DNA from: Isoetes taiwanensis
Lineage: Eukaryota; Streptophyta; Lycopodiopsida; Isoetales; Isoetaceae
Assembly: GCA_021234155.1 (NCBI GenBank)
Contig: JAJEKV010000212.1
Coordinates: forward strand, 124,001 to 188,000
Length of the DNA: 64,000 nucleotides
Direction of reading: 5' to 3'
The notes beneath the pieces are model-generated. The model did not search any database. It was not told the DNA's origin and saw only the letters and a program-made list of their open reading frames with translations. Both the position numbers and the translations under genes were made by a program. Of this stretch, positions 58,094 to 64,000 are shown in pieces; within the stretch, counting starts at the first letter, position 1, and every line of letters begins with the position of its first letter.

Positions 58094-58809
58094 ATTCTTG
58101 CACGAGACGAGCATGCATGCATTGCATGCGTCGCATGCATGCATGGCATGCATTTCTAGGCCGTTCATCAGGTTGAGGGATCACTACTTATTGCAGAGTT
58201 CTTCATCGACGTTTCATCGGCGCTTTCTCATCTCTCAGCAGTATCCATGGCTCCCACCCTTCCCCCCCTTAAAATTGTTATTTATATGTTCATATTTGTT
58301 ATAATTGTCGCGTGGCACGTGCGGACCAGCCCCTCGCTTTTCGAGGTGTAAATGTTGTTTTTGTCGCGGGCACGCGCGGAGCCCTCCCCCTCGCCGAGGT
58401 TTTTCTCTATTGGTTTTCTCGTTGGTGATGTGCAGGTCCGTGGGTGATGCGCGACTTCGTATTCTCGGTGGGCGTGGGTTTTGTTTTTGGGAACGTTTAG
58501 CAGCGACCTGCGTTGTCAAGCCCCTTGCCGAGATTTTATCGCTAGGGTTTTTCCTCGAAAACCCGAAAGGGCGGGGTTTTTTAATCCCGGCGATAAACTC
58601 TCGGCAAGTACACTAGCCCACATCTATAGCACACAATTTTATTTGGGGTCCAGGTGTTATAACTGGATATTCCCTATGTTTTTCATTTTTTGGGTAGCCT
58701 GCGATGTGCAGCTACCCACCCTATACCATTGTAGAAAAAACTGCTGAGATGAATGAAAAGCCTATCTATCGGGATGTTGTTGTGTTCATGCGAGTCGTAG
58801 TGCAAGAAT
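58094..58809 (+). mobile_element. Inverted-repeat element, copy B
   Basis: Left end ATTCTTGCACGAGACGAGCATG and right end, read on the other strand, ATTCTTGCACTACGACTCGCATG form inverted repeats. The body is collinear with the minus strand of 17460-18075. No protein; the short frames within it are not conserved between copies. Confidence 0.65.
58524..58608 (+). other. Stem-enclosed module in copy B
   Basis: Outer stem CTTGCCGAG / CTCGGCAAG and inner stem TTTATCGC / GCGATAAA enclose GGGTTTTTCCTCG, AAAACCCG and GGGGTTTTTTAATCCC. Confidence 0.6.
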
Positions 58810-59218
58810 AAGAAGAAGAATTTTGAGACTATTCAGATCACGATGGGAGCTAGTCCCTGCAATAAACTAATATCCTTCTATTTATATTATTTGTCGGAAG
58901 AAGAGATGGAGGCCAACAATTACCAGTGTCATAGTGGAGAGGGTTCAAGAAGAGGAATCCCAAGCTCACTTTGAGATCACCACAATGAGTGGAGGTCCAG
59001 AGAGCCAAAGCAAGGATCTCTACTAACTTGGAGGGTTTCTATCTTGCCTTAGGGAAGTTGTAATCTGATCTAAACTTGACTGTAGCCATTATATAGAATT
59101 GTGATGAGATTGAAGTGCAAGTTGGTGGCAGGAAAAGTGTTAGGATCCTTGCTAGACGAGGAGATAGGAGTGTATGTCAGTATATTTCTAAGAATAGGAA
59201 ATGGCTAACCGTTCTATT
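58810..59218. other. No gene recognised
   Basis: Nothing supportable seen. Confidence 0.35.
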
Positions 59219-59336
59219 GCAATAGACATGGGACGTGGGCGTCCATAGAGGGTTGCATGCATCCATAGAGGGGTTGCATGACCCCTCTATGGATGCATGC
59301 AACCCTCTATGGACGTCCACGTCCCATGTCTATTGC
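59219..59336. repeat. 118-bp near-perfect palindrome
   Basis: Arms 59219-59274 and 59281-59336 (56 bp each) differ at one place, which would be a G-U pair in RNA; loop TGCATG. It could be a foldback element or give a long hairpin RNA. Confidence 0.85.
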
Positions 59337-59389
59337 ATCTATATTGTGTTAGTATAGCAAGACAAGTATGTTATGTATTTAAAGGGAAT

Positions 59390-59850
59390 AAAATGAGAGG
59401 TAGAGATCTAATGGCAAGCTTGGGCTTAGAGCAGCTATGGACTATCAGCAGAAAGCATGGATTATACATAAGTTGTTTGATGCATGGTTTGACAACTTTG
59501 CAGCAATTGTTTCGGTGGACTTCTGAAAGTAGACCACATTTTCTTATTTGTGATGGTCATGTCAGCTTGAAAGCCATCCAACGTGCCAAGAGAATTGGTC
59601 TCCATATCCTTTGCTCACATGCTCACACTAGCCATAAATTACAGCCCTTTGACATATCCTACGTCTCTCTATTCAAAACCCATAGAAGGAATAGTGATGT
59701 CTACATACATGCTAGATCAAAGGACCAAAGCATGAATACACAAAAGAGGATATGGCTATGATGGTGTCTATATCATTGAAGGAATCTTTGACTCATTTCA
59801 ATATTGATGTTGGGAAGTTATTTACTTGCATATATGCCATAATAAATTAC
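59390..59850 (+). pseudogene. Pogo/jerky-type DDE transposase fragment
   Basis: The frame after 59400 contains HFLICDGHVSLKAIQRAKR (second catalytic Asp of DDE_1), LHILCSHAHTSHKLQPFDI and SLFKTHRR, the most conserved part of Tc1/mariner-pogo-related transposases. It shifts frame near 59720 and continues AMMVSISLKESLTHFNIDVG. The first Asp region and DNA-binding part are missing. Confidence 0.75.
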
Positions 59851-59940
59851 TGCACGGCCACGAAGGCGAAGTAAAGCGGGATGGTGGTAATAATAGAAAA
59901 AAGTCAACCTTCAGAAAAGGCTACATCATAACAGCGTGAT

Positions 59941-60036
59941 GTGCTAGTAGCGCCCTTTTAGGGAGCTCGCCCATGCTACACAAGTCCAGGGGCCTCAGGG
60001 CACGAGGGACATTAATGTATATTCTATTCTATTCTA
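59941..60036 (+). mobile_element. Possible retroposon tail ending in (TATTC)n
   Basis: GC-rich sequence (GGGAGCTCGCCCATG, GGGGCCTCAGGGCACGAGGG) runs into TATTCTATTCTATTCTATAA, the same kind of tail as the 12-kb and 37-kb LINEs, but the body does not match them. Confidence 0.4.
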
Positions 60037-60045
60037 TAAGATCAT

Positions 60046-60235
60046 GCGTTCTCTATTTCGATGGACGATTATAAATGCCATGAACAACACATTCTGCATT
60101 CTGTAATTCTTGGTGATCCTTAGGTTAGAGACTAAGATCATTATTGCGTTCTCTATTTCGATGCATGAACAACACATTCTGCATTCTGTAATTCTTGGCG
60201 ATCCTTAGGTTAGAGATTAAGATCATTATTACTGG
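60046..60235. repeat. Tandem duplication, about 100-bp unit
   Basis: Units start GCGTTCTCTATTTCGATG at 60046 and 60146; the second lacks 11 bases after that. Confidence 0.85.
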
Positions 60236-61047
60236 TTATAACACCATGATGACCAATAAACACAAAAGGTAACGGATGACGAGGTACTCCATAGCATCAA
60301 TAACTTCTGTTCCACCTTCCATACACAAAATTTTACGAGATTCAGATCTTTAATTTTAATATCAATCCTGTGTTTTAAAGAAAGGTACCAGGACCTTTGC
60401 CCCAAGCCTACCCTGCTGCTAGTTGTGATACTGAAGAGGTTAGTGTCTTTAGAGAAATTGTAGATCAATAACCCTGATGGACCATCTACATAGCCAACTA
60501 GACCATTGAATGGGGCGTGGATTTTTTATTACGCCCCGGTCCATCCAAAAAATGGGTTGTGGCCCATTGTGGTGACCCCTACCATATATATGCTCTAGGA
60601 TATCCACTCCTTATGCCCAAAACAAGACTCCATACTCCATCTGATGCATCCATTTAGGGTTCGGTCCGAATGCAATAAGAAACCCTGTATCTTTAAAACC
60701 TATCAAATGCTTCATCGCCACTTGAACAATCTTGAGAATACAGCAGTGGCTTTTGTAGACAATTGCCCAACTGCAACTGCACGTCCACAGTAGATCGGCT
60801 GTCTCCCATCTTTGCACAGGCCCGAGAAAATTTTGTCAAGAGCAAATTTGGAGCTATGAATAAACGGTCTTATTTTAGAAACACTAGAAACAATTCGTCA
60901 ACATTTGATCAACATTTGCATGGGTTCAAAGATTCACTGACCACAGCCATATGGTTGCGTTTCCTATTGAAAATCAATGGCTCAAAAAAGATGCACTCTA
61001 GAAATACTGTATAGTACATCCATGTGAATATATCAGTTAAATCATAT
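60236..61047. other. No gene recognised
   Basis: Minus-strand frames around 60480-60820 (for example VAMKHLIGFKDTGFLIAFGP) look protein-like but are broken and unfamiliar. Confidence 0.3.
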
Positions 61048-61105
61048 CAAAACCATATAATAAATTGTAAAAAAATACAAAAAGAACCCCCTGTTATTAT
61101 GCTAG
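61048..61105 (+). repeat. Related empty site of the 36-kb MITE
   Basis: AAAAATACAAAAAGAACCCC then CTGTTATTATGCTAG corresponds to the left and right flanks of the MITE at 36010-36343 joined with a single copy of the CTGTTATT target. Confidence 0.7.
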
Positions 61106-62269
61106 ATTTTTTATATGAGGGGCAATTTCGAGCATCGAGAGTTATTGAATTGGCATATTCACAAGCTGTGCCTCATTGATAGTATGGCATTAAAGGCTTG
61201 CCCCTACAGGTCTCTTGCTTCTTCCCAAAAACACCTAGCATATACTAAAGGAATGACCATCCATTAGTGCCGTTTGAATCGTCCCTTCTACATATACCTC
61301 ATACATATACCAATCTAATAAAACACTTTGTTGCTAAAGTTGGGTAAAGCCACGAATTGTTACTAATATAATACATAAAATCAATAAAATCAGGTTACGC
61401 CATTGCTTCTCCATTGTGACAAATGTTATGCTAAAAGGTCAATTAGTATAATACATAAAATGAAGTTACAAGATTGCTTCTCCATTGCTATGTTGAATAT
61501 GCAGTATGCGTAGTACGAATTAAGAATTAAGACTAGTATATTAGTATAAAATCAGTAAACATATTAGTATACATATTGAGAACAAGTATAAGTATATTGT
61601 TCAACAAATGGCTATGGTCAATTTTCATGAAAGCAAGACATTTTAATGGTGCAGGTGCGCAAGTTGGGGGGTTGCAGGAGGATAATATATATATCGACAA
61701 ATTGACCCTTTAGAAACATGTATATTCTTGGATACTTTTGCATAATCACAAAAAATGTGATGTCTATAAATGCCTTGTATATATTATAACATATATAATT
61801 GAGTTTGTAATTTTTCTTTTTTGTCGTGTTCGGATTTTTTCTGTGCCGCAATCCTTTATCATATTTCCTCGCCACGTTTTTTTTTCTAGAGTTGATCTGG
61901 GCGTCCATCCTTGACGCTTGGCAACGGCTGGATAACACAGCAAGTTGGAGGCAAGTGCAAGATCTCTAGTTCAGAGCAGAGGAGGAAGGCACAAAGGTCG
62001 ATGGAGTTTTTAATTGGTGGCAACACTGGTGTAGATTTGTAGAGAGCTAACTTAGATCCGGCGTGTGCTGCAACGGCAGAGGTCTTCAGTGCCAAAATCG
62101 AGTACTAGGTATAGCTCTTCCAATCCAATTTTTGCATGCTTGAAATGGTAGAACTAGAGGGTATGCTTGCCCTCTGCAAATTACTTTCTTCTTCTTCTCT
62201 ATCATCTACAAATACTTTAGAATCGGTGGCCCTTTGTGCATAACACAACGAAAAAGGTGCTCACATACC

Positions 62270-62600
62270 CTAGAGAATCACCCATTGAGGAACTGGGGGA
62301 CTCGAGAGCAATGGGTTATTTTCTTTCTAATGGAGAATTCTTGAACAAAAGGGTATATCGTATGGGGAGATTAGTAGAAAGGGGGATTCTTGAACAAAAA
62401 GAGTATATTCTAATGGGGGAATTGGTAGAAATAGGGGATTGCAAATGCACATCGGGGTATTTTCAAGAAAGGGGGATTGGGTCAGAATATTTTCAAATAA
62501 AAGGGGATTGAATGAAAGGGAAATTACCAAAAAAATAGAGGATTGCAATAAATACCAGGGTATTTTCTAGCAAAAGGGTAGTTTCAAGGAAAAGGGTATT
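62270..62600 (+). repeat. Degenerate minisatellite of GGGGGATT / TTGAACAAAAGGG type
   Basis: Repeated short blocks GGGGATT, TTCTTGAACAAAA, GGGTATTTTC. The 91-codon frame at 62236-62511 follows the repeat and is probably not a gene. Confidence 0.5.
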
Positions 62601-64000
62601 TTCAATTAAAAGTGAATTTATGGTCAGATCTTGGCTAAATATTTACTCAAGTCAGTTTGCATTTCCAAAATACTATCTACTTTCAATATATTAAGTGGTC
62701 ATATGTAGGTGGTCGGATTAGCTCATACGCCAGAACTGTACCTTCATGATGTGAAATAAGAATGATTTTTTGGACTAAACAACTGATAAACTACACCTTC
62801 AAAGAGGTCTCATCCAAAGAAAGAACCCATGTTGTTCCTACAAATGGAACCCAAATAATTCCTTTTCCGTTGTCTCTACAACCAACTGCTAACCAAAGAT
62901 GCTCATGTATATGCTTGAGTGCGTACTCACTAGGATTACCTTTCTCAGCCTCAAGGAAAGTTGTAGTAAAAAGCACTCTTGTATGGTATCTTGGCGCTTG
63001 ATCTTGGCTCTCACCTTAAAAAAAAATGTGGCATGTCACATGATAACTAATCATTTTATGCAAACCCAGTTGATTAGAAGAGCATCAAACTTTGCAATAA
63101 ATTTTGGTCCAAGCGTAACTTTTGGTCCAAATCCAAAGCCATAACATTGACCCCTCATATCAAATAACTTGTCATGATCTATGTTTGGGTGCATTTAATT
63201 TTGGAAGACATTGATGTAAACATAGTTGTTAGTAGAACCAATGTGTTTATTTGATTCTACATAGCCTTAAGTGGTGCATTGCTAGCTAAATTTGCAGAGA
63301 CAACAATAGTTATAAGTTAGTAAATTTTTTAGATGGGAAAGAATGTTGTTATATAAACAACAATAACAAAAAGGAGATCGCATTACGAAGAACCCATTGT
63401 GAAGGGACCAATTGTGAAGAAGAATATCACAAGGCAATGGGCAATGATTTTATTGAGTAATTTCTAACAAAATGGCATAGCTGTGCTTGACAAGTGCCAT
63501 GCATATATAGAGGTATGTGTTTAAATGGGCTCTTAATGTAAGACTTGCCTACATGAGCTTTAGATGTAAGATAGATTACCTCATATACTTATTCTGCATA
63601 TGTAGGGATGTGTGTCGAAATGGCCTGAAGATGTAAGACTAAGGTAATGGTGACACCCAATAGCAATGGGCTATTATCAGCAATAGGCCACGAGGATGCT
63701 CGAAGTTTGAGAGTTTAGTTTTATTTTCATTTTCCCTATAGGTTGGGCACCCAGCTTTATAAGCATCAACATTATATACAACATTACATACACCGACATT
63801 ATATACCACAAATATTCCACGACCAATTTTGGAGGGAAAAGCCTCCGGCAACGAGCTTCAGCGCATTGGCCATGGATGATATTATGCAGATTAGGAACGA
63901 TCCGTGCTAGATGTTTCCGGCCATAGTGTCTGGCTTGAGCAAGGTATTACAGAATCTCTATCCAGGCGATTCTTTTGAGGCTGGTGTGGCATCAGAAAGG
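62601..64000. other. No gene recognised
   Basis: A minus frame at 62791-62976 is protein-like but unfamiliar. The last 150 bases show no feature I can name. Confidence 0.3.

Noticed and set aside
58720-58775. Hammerhead ribozyme-like CTGCTGAGATGAATGA in the inverted-repeat element
   Set aside because: The conserved CTGATGA and GAAA core and cleavage triplet arrangement are not present.
62236-62511. 91-codon protein
   Set aside because: Its sequence follows degenerate short repeats; no family resemblance.

Overview
The window reads as nuclear DNA of a land plant with a large, repeat-rich genome. Evidence for this: split genes with GT-AG introns, plant-type PPR remnants, an apoplastic G-type (bulb) lectin receptor-like protein, a chromodomain Ty3/gypsy element, a plant-type hAT element, TRIM and MULE-type elements and long AT-rich intergenic DNA. 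The PPR and LINE styles would fit a fern or other non-seed plant, but that lineage guess is inference only.

Layout. 1-1584: 3' part of a CCT4 chaperonin gene with one intron. 3786-6453: a candidate four-exon gene for a 93-residue membrane protein, followed by AT-rich DNA with small duplications. 12.2-13.6 kb: a 5'-truncated LINE. 15351-15379: a Helitron-like terminus. 17.46-18.46 kb: two copies of an inverted-repeat element. 20.9-22.1 kb: a wrecked Ty1/copia. 24387-33459: a Ty3/gypsy chromovirus whose RNase H-integrase middle is inverted and carries a complete 3168-bp hAT element with target duplication. 34.1-36.35 kb: PPR remnant, a tandemly rearranged TRIM with tRNA-like LTRs, and a 334-bp MULE-type MITE. 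36.6-39.68 kb: a longer copy of the LINE family seen at 12 kb. 40360-41943: the intact lectin receptor-like protein (minus strand). 42.75-44.3 kb: GC-rich DNA with tandem repeats. 45.5-45.8 kb: LINE and PPR scraps. 47.99-52.0 kb: an L1-like LINE (minus strand) interrupted by a 236-bp inverted-repeat element. 55.25-56.65 kb: a 1.4-kb almost pure purine tract. 56.85-57.95 kb: a third LINE. 58.09-58.81 kb: another copy of the 17-kb inverted-repeat element. 59.2-59.8 kb: a 118-bp palindrome and a pogo/jerky-type DDE remnant. The last 4 kb holds short repeats and nothing I recognise.

Only two genes look intact and host-like within the window (the lectin protein and, by splicing inference, the 93-residue protein), plus the CCT4 fragment at the edge. 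The rest is nested mobile DNA. The most interesting signals are regulatory or structural: a perfect four-unit heat-shock element in both LTRs of the chromovirus; a TRIM whose LTRs contain a complete tRNA-like cloverleaf; and a stem-enclosed module found both in LINE 3' ends and in an unrelated inverted-repeat element, with paired (compensating) base changes between copies.
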